From: Candidatus Dormiibacterota bacterium
GTDB lineage: Bacteria; Chloroflexota; Dormibacteria; CF-121
Assembly: GCA_035544955.1 (NCBI GenBank)
Contig: DASZZN010000051.1
Location: 1 to 64,000 of the forward strand
Direction: 5' to 3'
DNA length: 64,000 nt
The notes beneath the pieces are model-generated. The model worked only from the letters and a program-made list of their open reading frames with translations. It searched no databases and was not told the DNA's origin. Below, one piece after another: positions 33,517 through 41,496 of the stretch; the first letter of the stretch is position 1; each line of letters begins with the position of its first letter. A program made the position numbers and the translations under genes.

Positions 33517-35394
33517 GTGCCATCCGAGCGTTTGAGGCAGTCCGTCGGCGGCGCCGTTGTGGCGCTGCTGCTCCTCGTCACCGACGTGCCGGCGCACGCG
33601 GATGATCCCAGCACGCTCGCGGACCGTTTGGCACAGGTTCAGCAGGAGCAGGCCCGGCAGCATCAGCGGTTGAGCGCGCTCGAGGGTCAGCAGAGCCAGG
33701 TGCGGCAAACGCTGGCGGCCCTCGAAGCGCAGCTGGCGCAGAGCAACGCCGACCTGGCACCGATCGCTGGGCAGGCGCAAGCCATCGAGGCGCAAATCGC
33801 TGACGCGCAGTTTCAGCTGACCCGCGACCAGCTGACGTACGAGCAGCACCTGCGGGTTTTCCAGGCGGACATGCGCAAGCTCTATGCGCTGGGCGGCATG
33901 CGCTGGCTCGAGTTCGTCTTTTCCGCGCGCAGTTTCGACGATCTGCTCAACCGCACCATTTATCTGCAACAGATCTCGGTCAGCGAGCTGCAGCTGGCCC
34001 GCAAGCTGCGCGCCGAGCGCGACACGTTGGAGGCGCAGCGGCGAGTGCTGGCGCAGGCTCGGGCCGACCTCGCGCCGCTCCTCGATGCGCTGCAGGCGCG
34101 GGCGAACGCCATCGCCAGCCAGGTGGCCGCGGTCTCCAGTTATGACAGCGAGCTGGACAGCCTTCGGCGCCAGACGCTGATCCGGCTTGCCGGACTTCAA
34201 GGCCAGAGCCGCGCGCTGCAGACGGCGCTCGACAACTACGAGACGGAAGCGGCGCTTGCGGCTCTCCGCGGCTCCGGCGCCACCTATGGAACGACCTGCC
34301 CGCCCGCGGCACCGCCAGGGTCGGTGCGCTTCTGCGGTCACGGTTGGGGCCATGGGGTGGGGCTTGGACAGTGGGGTGCGAAGGGCATGGCGCTGGCTGG
34401 ACTCAATTTCCGGTTCATCGATCAGCACTTCTACACGGGCGCGACCGGGGCCAGCCTCGATACCGGCAACACCCCGATCCACGTCGCGGTCCTCTGGGGA
34501 ACGGCGACCTACCGCGTCGTCCCAAGCGGACCCGCGCAGCTGATCGCCGGTGGCCGCGTCACCAACGTGGGGGCGGGCCAGTCGCTCTCATTCGCCGCGT
34601 CGGGCGGTGTGCAGAAGCTGGTGCCGACCTCGGCCAGCACCCGAATGGCCGTTTACGGACCATCCGGTCGGTATCACGCCTATCGCGGAACCATCGTGGC
34701 GCAGCCGAGCGGCGGGCTGCTCTACATCATCAACGTGTTGCCCATCGAGGACTACCTGCGCGGCCTGGGCGAAGTCCCGTCGAGCTGGCCGCTGGAGGCG
34801 ATCAAGGCCCAGATCGTGGCGGCTCGGTGCTATGCGCTCACGCACATGGGAAGCACCGGCCTGTATGACGTCGACGACACCACGCAGTTTCAGGTCTATC
34901 GCGGGATCGATTCCGAGAGCGGACCGCAGAATGCGGCGGTCGATCAAACCGCAGGTCAGGTGTTGATGTACGGCGGGCGCGTGATCGAAGCCTTCTTCTC
35001 GGCTTCCGACGGCGGGCACACCGCGAATGTGTCGGACGTGTTTGGTGGCTCGCTCGCGACCTATCCATACCTGCGAGGCGTGCTGGATCCCTGGGACATC
35101 GTGGCGCCGCGTCATACCTGGTACACGGCCATCTATTCGTATGCTGCCCTGGAGCGGGTCTACTTCAGCGGCGCCGACGTTGCCACGTACGGGCATCTCA
35201 AGGGATTTGACCTGCGCGACCGCGATGCCTCCGATCGGCTCAACACCGTTGGCTTGATTGGAACCCGGGGCGTCAAACGGATTGGCGTCTCTGCCTTCCT
35301 CCACGCGTTCAACCGCTCGCCGCTGACCGGCACGGACGTACTCTGGAACGAGATGTTCGGCACGACACCGTCGAACACCTGGCGCTACTGGTAG
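33517..35394 (+). CDS. SpoIID/LytB-domain protein with N-terminal coiled coil
   Basis: The 625-residue secreted protein has a signal peptide (about 1-28), then a long Gln/Ala/Leu-rich coiled coil (about 30-245) like that of PcsB/CwlO-type proteins. A GHGWGHGVGLGQWGAKGMA block (about 273-291) follows, and then the SpoIID domain (about 335-565) with PIEDYLRGLGEVPSSWPLEA, IKAQIVAARCYALTH and AFFSASDGGHTA. SpoIID is a peptidoglycan lytic transglycosylase that acts on denuded glycan during sporulation. In SpoIID itself the GHGxGMSQ block is C-terminal; here it precedes the main domain. GTG 33517 has a GAGGGG upstream. Likely a cell-wall remodelling factor, not necessarily for spores. Confidence 0.85.
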   Translation: MPSERLRQSVGGAVVALLLLVTDVPAHADDPSTLADRLAQVQQEQARQHQRLSALEGQQSQVRQTLAALEAQLAQSNADLAPIAGQAQAIEAQIADAQFQLTRDQLTYEQHLRVFQADMRKLYALGGMRWLEFVFSARSFDDLLNRTIYLQQISVSELQLARKLRAERDTLEAQRRVLAQARADLAPLLDALQARANAIASQVAAVSSYDSELDSLRRQTLIRLAGLQGQSRALQTALDNYETEAALAALRGSGATYGTTCPPAAPPGSVRFCGHGWGHGVGLGQWGAKGMALAGLNFRFIDQHFYTGATGASLDTGNTPIHVAVLWGTATYRVVPSGPAQLIAGGRVTNVGAGQSLSFAASGGVQKLVPTSASTRMAVYGPSGRYHAYRGTIVAQPSGGLLYIINVLPIEDYLRGLGEVPSSWPLEAIKAQIVAARCYALTHMGSTGLYDVDDTTQFQVYRGIDSESGPQNAAVDQTAGQVLMYGGRVIEAFFSASDGGHTANVSDVFGGSLATYPYLRGVLDPWDIVAPRHTWYTAIYSYAALERVYFSGADVATYGHLKGFDLRDRDASDRLNTVGLIGTRGVKRIGVSAFLHAFNRSPLTGTDVLWNEMFGTTPSNTWRYW

Positions 35395-35403
35395 CCTGCC
35401 GGC

Positions 35404-36150
35404 ATGGAAGTCCTGGTGCCAATCGTCATCGTGACGATCGCCATCGCGTTGCTCGTTCTGTTTCTCCGCCGGCCGACCGTGGTCCGGCCGCCGACGGATC
35501 CCGGCGCTGCCAAGACCAGTGCGCCAACGGTCGTCCCCAGGACTGACGATGCCATGCAGGAGATCCTGAGCGAACTGAAAGCTGACCTACCACCCGACGG
35601 GACCAAGCGCGTCACTATCTTGAAGGGCAGCAAACAAATCGGCTGGACGGTAACGAGGCGGGTCGAGCAAGGCTCGCTCTCCGCCGACGATCTGCGCGGC
35701 CTGCTAGGCAAGGGAGCCACCGGGCAGATCGCGGGCGAATTGCTCGCGAAGTTGGGATCAGGTTCGGTGGCCAACGCGCCGGCGGAGGCTCGGCTGCAGT
35801 ATCCAGGCTCGAGCCTGGTTGTTGACTCCTTCGAAAGTAAACAGAGCACCGCGGGCGGTCCCCCGGAGTCTCGGGACGTCTACAAAACAACCCTCGCGAC
35901 TGAAGCCGACAGTGCCCAGGTTCTGGCGTGGTATCGGGACTGGCTAGTCGCCCATGGATGGCAACTCAGTCCATCAGCGGGAACCAGTTCCGACACCTCG
36001 CAGGAGTACACCCGCGCCTCCGAACATCTCCGGCTTGCCGTAGCAGACCCGGCGACGCTCACCTCAATCCTCGCCATGCCCATTCCCGTCGGCACAAAGA
36101 CGGTTTACGAAGTCGAGTACAGCAATACCTCAACGCACCCGGCGCCTTAG
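35404..36150 (+). CDS. Membrane-anchored protein with YPGS/WY/GW repeat-family domain
   Basis: The 248-residue protein has one N-terminal span (residues 3-21) and a Pro/Thr-rich spacer. A stretch about tail-proximal degradation-like proteins is not recognised. The C-terminal domain reads LQYPGSSLVVDSFESK, then VLAWYRDWLVAHGWQLS, and ends with EHLRLAVADP. The same order (YPGx, then WYxxxLxxxGW, then a strand) occurs in the next gene and, more loosely, at 63449-63964. Function is unknown. It follows the SpoIID-like gene by 9 bases and may be in its operon. Confidence 0.65.
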   Translation: MEVLVPIVIVTIAIALLVLFLRRPTVVRPPTDPGAAKTSAPTVVPRTDDAMQEILSELKADLPPDGTKRVTILKGSKQIGWTVTRRVEQGSLSADDLRGLLGKGATGQIAGELLAKLGSGSVANAPAEARLQYPGSSLVVDSFESKQSTAGGPPESRDVYKTTLATEADSAQVLAWYRDWLVAHGWQLSPSAGTSSDTSQEYTRASEHLRLAVADPATLTSILAMPIPVGTKTVYEVEYSNTSTHPAP

Positions 36151-36193
36151 CTCGGCTAGCAAGACCTTCCCGGCGCCCGACATTAATCGTTAG

Positions 36194-36691
36194 GTGCAAC
36201 TCTTGCCTAGCTCGTCCAGAAGTGTGCGCATTTGGGAGCGTATCTACAGAGCGTTAGGGTGGTCAGTGGTTGCCGTCCCGGTCGCCGTGTTGTGCTTGAT
36301 TGCGCTCGGTTTACTCACGCTTTTCGATGGCGACCTCGTCAGTTATGTCAGGGTCACTCATCAGGCCGAGTCTGAACTCTCTTACCCCGGAGCTATTCTG
36401 GTACGAAACCGCGCGATGGGCAGTCACACGGATGCCTTCTTCGGCACGTACTATCCGGCCTTCACGTCGTCGATCCTGAGAACGGATGCCTCCGCGGACA
36501 CGATCCGAGAGTGGTATCGGATGCGATTGACCACCGATGGCTGGACAGATGAAGGCGATGGCACTTCATACAACCGGCCTGGCCAGCACATCCGTCTGTT
36601 CTTCTTCGTCGGCCACAGCTTTTATGGCTACGCCTTCGGATTTGATTGTGGAGGCCATAACAACTGCGACACTCAATTCCCACCGGCCTAA
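36194..36691 (+). CDS. Membrane-anchored paralogue with YPGx/WY/GW domain
   Basis: The 165-residue protein has one span (about 21-45) and then an exposed domain with ELSYPGAILVRNRAMGSH, IREWYRMRLTTDGWTDEG and QHIRLFFFVGHSF. It shares its order of motifs with the upstream protein, so the two are probably tandem paralogues. The C-terminus has two Cys (FDCGGHNNCD) that may form a disulfide outside the membrane. GTG 36194 is the first possible start. Function is unknown. Confidence 0.6.
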   Translation: MQLLPSSSRSVRIWERIYRALGWSVVAVPVAVLCLIALGLLTLFDGDLVSYVRVTHQAESELSYPGAILVRNRAMGSHTDAFFGTYYPAFTSSILRTDASADTIREWYRMRLTTDGWTDEGDGTSYNRPGQHIRLFFFVGHSFYGYAFGFDCGGHNNCDTQFPPA

Positions 36692-36716
36692 TGGACGGGG
36701 AGCGGCGGTCGGTGCG

Positions 36717-37091
36717 CTAACCTAGCCGGACCGAGCCGTCATCCGCCAGTGTCCAGTCCGGATTGTGGGCGACCTCCCACACGTAGCCCTCGGGATCGGC
36801 GAAGGCGCCCGTGTAGCCGCCCCATTCGGCGCGTGCGGCCGGGCGCCTGATCGTTCCACCGGCGCGCTTCGCTTCGGCGAGCAGCGCATCGACCTCCTCG
36901 GGTGAGCGGACGTTGTGCGCCAACTCGATCCCGGGCGCACCGTGACCACCGAGCGCGGCCCACAGCCCGAAGATCATTCCCCCCGCCTGGTAGAAGGCGA
37001 CCTCGTTGTCGGGTTGCTGCGCGCCGGTCCAGCCAAGCGCCTCGTAGAAGGCGCGGGCACGGGCCAGATCCTTCACGCCGAGCGTCACCAT
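36717..37091 (-). CDS. VOC/glyoxalase-family protein
   Basis: The 124-residue protein is one vicinal-oxygen-chelate module with LGVKDLARARAFYEALGW, EVAFYQAGGMIFGLW and FADPEGYVWEVAHNP, the last providing a conserved metal-ligand Glu. Family members include glyoxalases, dioxygenases and antibiotic-binding proteins; a substrate cannot be given. ATG 37091 is used. It is convergent with the preceding gene. Confidence 0.85.
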   Translation of the reverse strand: MVTLGVKDLARARAFYEALGWTGAQQPDNEVAFYQAGGMIFGLWAALGGHGAPGIELAHNVRSPEEVDALLAEAKRAGGTIRRPAARAEWGGYTGAFADPEGYVWEVAHNPDWTLADDGSVRLG

Positions 37092-37170
37092 AGTGATGCG
37101 CTGTTCGATGGGTTAAGTATGGCCTTGGCCGCGTCAGGGCTGATTGGTATCGGTGTTGCTGTTGCCGCCT

Positions 37171-37220
37171 GACTGGCCCGATGGCCCCGATGGCCCGGAC
37201 TGCCCCGACTGTCCAGACTG
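37171..37220. repeat. 9-bp tandem repeat, collagen-like on the minus strand
   Basis: Five and a half units of GAYTGSCCC. Read on the minus strand one frame gives SGQSGQSGPSGPSGQSGG and ends at a stop near 37139, but no start codon precedes it after an in-frame TGA. Confidence 0.6.
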
Positions 37221-37229
37221 AACGTGGTG

Positions 37230-37253
37230 AAGGCCGCCTCGTCAGGCGGCCTT
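37230..37253 (-). terminator. Terminator hairpin of the TadE/TadG operon
   Basis: AAGGCCGCC and GGCGGCCTT form a perfect 9-bp stem with a 6-base loop, 24 bases after the stop of the 622-residue TadG-like gene. No long T run follows, so it may be bidirectional or weakly intrinsic. Confidence 0.6.
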
Positions 37254-37276
37254 CATCGATTCTGCGTAGCGAAGTC

Positions 37277-39145
37277 TTACGGCAGCAGGTGCAGCGGACC
37301 GCCCTTGAGGCCGACCGCCACCGTTACCGTGTCCACCGCCACCGTGTTTGCGCCCGTCACGTACTGCATGCTCCACCAGTCGTTGCCGGGCGCGGGATTG
37401 TAGTTTCCCGGCACCGGGATTTCGACGTGGATCCACTGGCTGTTGGCCGATATCCCGCGGGACGTATCCGTGGCGACAAAGGTCGCCGTGGTATTTCCGC
37501 CAGCGGCACTCGAGATGACGGTGTAGCTGCCTCTTCCCAGGTTCGAACGCTGCACGCCAAGGTTGTAGACGTTGACGCCACCCGGGAAGACGTTATTGCC
37601 CGTCGGATCGTTGATATTGATTCGCACGAAGCCGGTGGTGCTGGCGATATCACCGGGGTCCCAAAGATCGACGCTGACCGTCAGCCCGGCATAGTCCGGG
37701 GTGAGCCGAAACAACTGCATGGAGAAGCTCCCGCCCGGGCCAGCATCAAACGGGGTGAAGAAGGCCATGTCGTCCCAGGCTGAAACGGCGCAGGTTGCGC
37801 AGGTGCTGATGTTGGGGTTGACTGCGCGCACCGCATACGCCTTGTGCCCGGTCTGGGGTCCATTGGCCAGGGTGCCGTTGTGGTCCAGCGCATCCACGCG
37901 CAGCCGGTACTCGCCAGGCTGGAGGACCCCGCCGACCAGGTACGAGTTCGGGAACGTCTGCAGCGAAACGAGCTGGTTGTCGGAAGCACCCTGGTAGGTG
38001 GCGATATCCACCCAGTTGTGGTAGATGAGCATATTGGAGGGCGTCGCGCCCGCGTAGAGCTGCGTGACCGTCTGATTGATGGTGGGTCCGCCCATCGCCT
38101 TGTATTGATTGGCTGGCTGGTTCCAGTTGCGCGCGTCGATTGGATAGACGGTCATCTGCGAGATCATCTGGTCACTCGCCCGGATGAACACGTTGTTGAC
38201 GCGGAAGAGGGTGTAGCGCATCGCGGTGTAGCGCGTCGGGTCATTGGGATCGAACGGGCCTCCGTCGTCCTCGTGGAACCATTGGTTCCCACCCACCGAG
38301 CAGGTCCGTGCCGCCGGGTTGGAGTTGTTGTTGTCGCAGAAGTTTGCGCTGCCGTTGGTGCCGTCGGGCGCAAAGGCGGCGTTGTAGACCTGGACTTTGC
38401 CCCCCGAGCCCCCGTTCGGAATGGTAATCCGGTAGTTATAGCCGCCCAGGTCCCGCAGGGTGGCGTAGCGCGGCTCCGAGCCGTTGCTGAAGCTGATCTG
38501 GTGTTTGTCGTCCGACACCCCATAGCCACCGCCCAGGGGGTTCGGCGTGTAGGCATCACCCTGGCTGCGGTCGGTGGACCAGCCTTCCTCGCGCATGAAG
38601 GCGAAGCGGGTGCGACCCAGGTCTCCGAGCGACGAGCCGATCTGGCTGCCCGGCTGGCCCAGGGAGATGGGCGGGAGGTAGGCCGCGACGGCGGTCCGCG
38701 CCACCTGGTAGGTCGAGAATCCAAAGAGTTGCATGAAGAACACCGGCGCGTTGCGGGCGACCGTGACCCGCAACTGGTTCGGGTGACCGGACACCACCGC
38801 CGGGGTCACCCTGACGGCATTGGCGGCATCCGCTGGATCGAAGGCGTTCCGCTTGGCCTCATCCACGGCGCGGTCCGTGGCATCGTTGCGCGAGCCGACG
38901 GGGACCGCCGTCGCCGGGGCGAACTGGTCGGGCATGAAGACGACGCCCGACAGCGCGGCGGCTGCCGCCGCGCGCTCGGCGGCGATGCTGTACATGTAGC
39001 CGACCGCCAGGTCGACGGCGATGCCGACGCCGCCGATTAGCAGCGTGCCGGTCAGCGCGAGCAGCACAATGGCCTGCCCGCCCTGCTTCTTCAGGCGCCG
39101 GAGGACGCCTGCCGACTGGTTGTGTCGCTGAGGTGTTTGTTTCAT
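37277..39145 (-). CDS. TadG-like pilus-assembly-type surface protein
   Basis: The 622-residue protein has the TadE/G N-terminus: basic leader, then QGGQAIVLLALTGTLLIGGV as the membrane anchor and DLAVGYMYSIAAERAAAAAALSG. A large exported part (about 180-610) is rich in Gly, Asn and aromatic residues and is probably beta-sandwich; CDNNNSNPAARTC and CATC suggest disulfides. Unlike classical TadG no von Willebrand MIDAS motif was found. It is the last gene of a three-gene unit with two TadE-like proteins and starts 4 bases into its neighbour. A minor pilin-like or surface-display role is likely. Assembly ATPases are absent here. Confidence 0.75.
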   Translation of the reverse strand: MKQTPQRHNQSAGVLRRLKKQGGQAIVLLALTGTLLIGGVGIAVDLAVGYMYSIAAERAAAAAALSGVVFMPDQFAPATAVPVGSRNDATDRAVDEAKRNAFDPADAANAVRVTPAVVSGHPNQLRVTVARNAPVFFMQLFGFSTYQVARTAVAAYLPPISLGQPGSQIGSSLGDLGRTRFAFMREEGWSTDRSQGDAYTPNPLGGGYGVSDDKHQISFSNGSEPRYATLRDLGGYNYRITIPNGGSGGKVQVYNAAFAPDGTNGSANFCDNNNSNPAARTCSVGGNQWFHEDDGGPFDPNDPTRYTAMRYTLFRVNNVFIRASDQMISQMTVYPIDARNWNQPANQYKAMGGPTINQTVTQLYAGATPSNMLIYHNWVDIATYQGASDNQLVSLQTFPNSYLVGGVLQPGEYRLRVDALDHNGTLANGPQTGHKAYAVRAVNPNISTCATCAVSAWDDMAFFTPFDAGPGGSFSMQLFRLTPDYAGLTVSVDLWDPGDIASTTGFVRININDPTGNNVFPGGVNVYNLGVQRSNLGRGSYTVISSAAGGNTTATFVATDTSRGISANSQWIHVEIPVPGNYNPAPGNDWWSMQYVTGANTVAVDTVTVAVGLKGGPLHLLP

Positions 39146-39690
39146 ATGAGTAATGGGGCCGCCTTCATGACTGCGTAATCCTGGAGCTGCATGTTGCTGG
39201 GAAAAATCCCGGCCGGAGGCGTGTACGTCCAGAGGATTCGGACGCCGATCGAGGTCTCGTTGGGCGGCGTCTGCTGGCGGTTCTGAACAGGAAACGTCTG
39301 GGTGCCCGGAGAGACTCCGCCCCCTGCCGAGATGAAGTACTGATCGAGCGGGTCGCCAGGCGAATAGCTGCCATCGGCGCGCGTCGGCGCGTAGATATCG
39401 ATTTCAGTTGGGGTTGCCGCCGTCAGGCCCTTCGCCACCGCGAGGACGTTGCGGACGATCTGGTTGTCCACCACCGCGGTGGTGAGGCCGGTGGTCTGCG
39501 ACCCGCCGATCTCCGCAGCCAGGCGCGCACCCTGCCGGACGCCGTAGCCGGCGGTGATCTTGTCCGAGATCATGACGCTGGCATCGAAGCCACCCATCAG
39601 AAGAAAGACAAGCACGGGGATGACCACCGCCATCTCGGCCAGCGACTGGCCGCGCCTACGATGCATCGGGCTGCGTGAAAGGACCTTCAT
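39142..39690 (-). CDS. TadE-like pseudopilin
   Basis: The 182-residue protein begins MKVLSRSPMHRRR and then has the TadE signature RGQSLAEMAVVIPVLVFLLM with conserved Glu in the mature helix. A VRQGARLAAEIGG helix extension and a roughly 110-residue exported domain follow. TadE proteins are pseudopilins processed by a prepilin peptidase in Flp-type pili. ATG 39690 is 2 bases after the stop of the upstream TadE gene, supporting this start. Confidence 0.8.
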   Translation of the reverse strand: MKVLSRSPMHRRRGQSLAEMAVVIPVLVFLLMGGFDASVMISDKITAGYGVRQGARLAAEIGGSQTTGLTTAVVDNQIVRNVLAVAKGLTAATPTEIDIYAPTRADGSYSPGDPLDQYFISAGGGVSPGTQTFPVQNRQQTPPNETSIGVRILWTYTPPAGIFPSNMQLQDYAVMKAAPLLI

Positions 39691-39691
39691 G

Positions 39692-40225
39692 TCAGTAGCT
39701 CTGTGGCTCAATCCGGACCCAGGACACGGCCGTCGTCTTCAGCGGCCCGAGGGGGGCGAAGAACCCGGCTTTCCAGGTGTAGGTGTAGTTGACGGTGACG
39801 CCGATGAAGTCGCTGGTGCCGTTCCCCACGTCGCGGCCCGAGGCGGGCCACGGGATGGAGTTGAGCGGCGTCCCGTCTAGCTTGTACTTGTTGGTTTTCG
39901 CGATATTTTGCGTCAGGTTGCCACTCCCGTCCGCGTCGAGCTTGTAGATGTCAACCTCGTCGACCGTGAAGAGCTGGGTTCCGCTAACCGTGTTGCGAAT
40001 CGTGGTCACCACCTGGCTGTCAGTATTCGCGACGTTGCCGAGCGTGGCGGCGACCCGCGACCCTTCCGCGGACGAATAGCGGGCCGTTCCGACGCTGAAC
40101 ATCAGCAGGGCGCCGTCGAGCACGCCCATGATCAGCACCAGCAGGACCGGGACGACGAGCGCGAACTCGGTCATCGTTTGACCGCGGGTGCGCGTGCGAT
40201 TCCCTGAAGACCTTTCGGCTTCCAT
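39692..40225 (-). CDS. TadE-like pseudopilin, first gene of unit
   Basis: The 177-residue protein begins MEAERSSGNRTRTRGQTMTE and continues FALVVPVLLVLIMGVLDGALLMF, the TadE pattern with the Glu at +5-like position. TARYSSAEGSRVAATLG and an exported domain follow. I placed the start at ATG 40225 because the residues before it have no family likeness and run toward the divergent lipoprotein gene. It heads the TadE-TadE-TadG unit. Confidence 0.8.
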   Translation of the reverse strand: MEAERSSGNRTRTRGQTMTEFALVVPVLLVLIMGVLDGALLMFSVGTARYSSAEGSRVAATLGNVANTDSQVVTTIRNTVSGTQLFTVDEVDIYKLDADGSGNLTQNIAKTNKYKLDGTPLNSIPWPASGRDVGNGTSDFIGVTVNYTYTWKAGFFAPLGPLKTTAVSWVRIEPQSY

Positions 40226-40360
40226 AAGACTGCAACGCAAGTCTCCCGGCCGCCATTCGCGAACGCAAGGATGCGCACGGGTTTGTGCCAGGTCCGAGAA
40301 GCGTCCGCGAAGGCGCGGTACGGGGACGTCAACCGGGTTACAATCGGCCCCAGCTTGAAC

Positions 40361-41491
40361 GTGTCCAGGCCGTTGCAACGGCTTCATCCGGCCGTCATTC
40401 TTGTCGGATTTCTCGCCGCCTGCAGTTCCCCCGGCACCGGCACGAGCTCGTCACCCACGAACTCGCCCTCCCTGTCGGCGACGCCAACGCCGGCTTCCGG
40501 ATTTCGGGTGGTCTTCACGGCTTCCACGCCCAGCGCGAGCGAGATCTTTCTCTATGACTCCGCCAGCAGCGCGCCCCAGCAGCTCGTGGCGCTGGGCGCC
40601 GGGGCTCCCCCGGAAGCCCGCTTTGTCTCTCCCCAGAAGGTCGCCTACCTGGACAACTCCAGTCCGGGATCGACCAAAATCATCAGCCTCGAGCTCGGCA
40701 CGCGGGCGAAATCGACCGACGCGAGCGTCACTGGCTACGTCCCGGCCTTCGCCTACAGCCACGATGGCGCGATGCTCGCCTATCTCTTGCACGACAACGC
40801 GGGCAAGCCGTCGCTCCATGTCCGCCGCGGGGCCCAGGAAACCACGCTCAACCTCAACGCCATTCCCGGTCGCGGCGTCGGCCGCGATGACGAAGTGCGC
40901 CTGGAGTATGCCCCCGACGACAAGTACCTGCTGATGGTCGACACCTTTGTCGGCAATCAGGGCCAGGCGCCCGAGACCGGCCAGTTCCTCGTGCTGCGAG
41001 CCGCCGACAACACGGTCGCGTTCCTGCCGCCGTCGGGGATCAGCGCCAACGCGACCATGGCGACGTGGGCGCGGCACACCGACCGGTTGTATTACCGCGA
41101 CGCGCTTGGGGTGCGCACCTGGGATGCCGGCGTCCCGAGCATCGGCACGCTGGCCACCGCCCTCCACTGGTACGACCCGGCCGCGTCAGCCGACGATCGC
41201 TGGCTGGCCTATACGGACATCGACAACCGCAGCGTGCCGCACGTCCAGCTCTACGACCTGCAGAGCAATCAGGTGGTGGCAACCACGGCGGCGGCCCGCT
41301 CGCATCCGATCTTCATCACGGGCGATACGCTCTGGTACCTCGAGGAGCAGGCGTGCTCGAGCGAGTGCCTCGGCGGGCCATCGCAGACCTCGGGAAAGGT
41401 GCTCGCCTATAGTCTCAGGACCAAGAGCGAGACTGCCCTACCGTTCAGCGACGTCCATAACCTATCGCAGCTGTCGGTTTCGTCGAGTTAG
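40361..41491 (+). CDS. Lipoprotein with TolB-like beta-propeller
   Basis: From GTG 40361 the 376-residue protein has a lipoprotein signal (VILVGFLAAC), a Ser/Thr/Pro linker, and a propeller-like series of repeats. These include FRVVFTASTPSASEIFLYD, VPAFAYSHDGAMLAYLLHD, RLEYAPDDKYLLMVDTF and DPAASADDRWLAYTDID, the 'spdg..laY' blades of TolB/WD40-like (PD40) proteins. It should sit on the outer face of the membrane and bind a protein partner or ligand. Divergent from the TadE unit. Partner is unknown. Confidence 0.75.
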   Translation: MSRPLQRLHPAVILVGFLAACSSPGTGTSSSPTNSPSLSATPTPASGFRVVFTASTPSASEIFLYDSASSAPQQLVALGAGAPPEARFVSPQKVAYLDNSSPGSTKIISLELGTRAKSTDASVTGYVPAFAYSHDGAMLAYLLHDNAGKPSLHVRRGAQETTLNLNAIPGRGVGRDDEVRLEYAPDDKYLLMVDTFVGNQGQAPETGQFLVLRAADNTVAFLPPSGISANATMATWARHTDRLYYRDALGVRTWDAGVPSIGTLATALHWYDPAASADDRWLAYTDIDNRSVPHVQLYDLQSNQVVATTAAARSHPIFITGDTLWYLEEQACSSECLGGPSQTSGKVLAYSLRTKSETALPFSDVHNLSQLSVSSS

Positions 41492-41496
41492 CTCGG

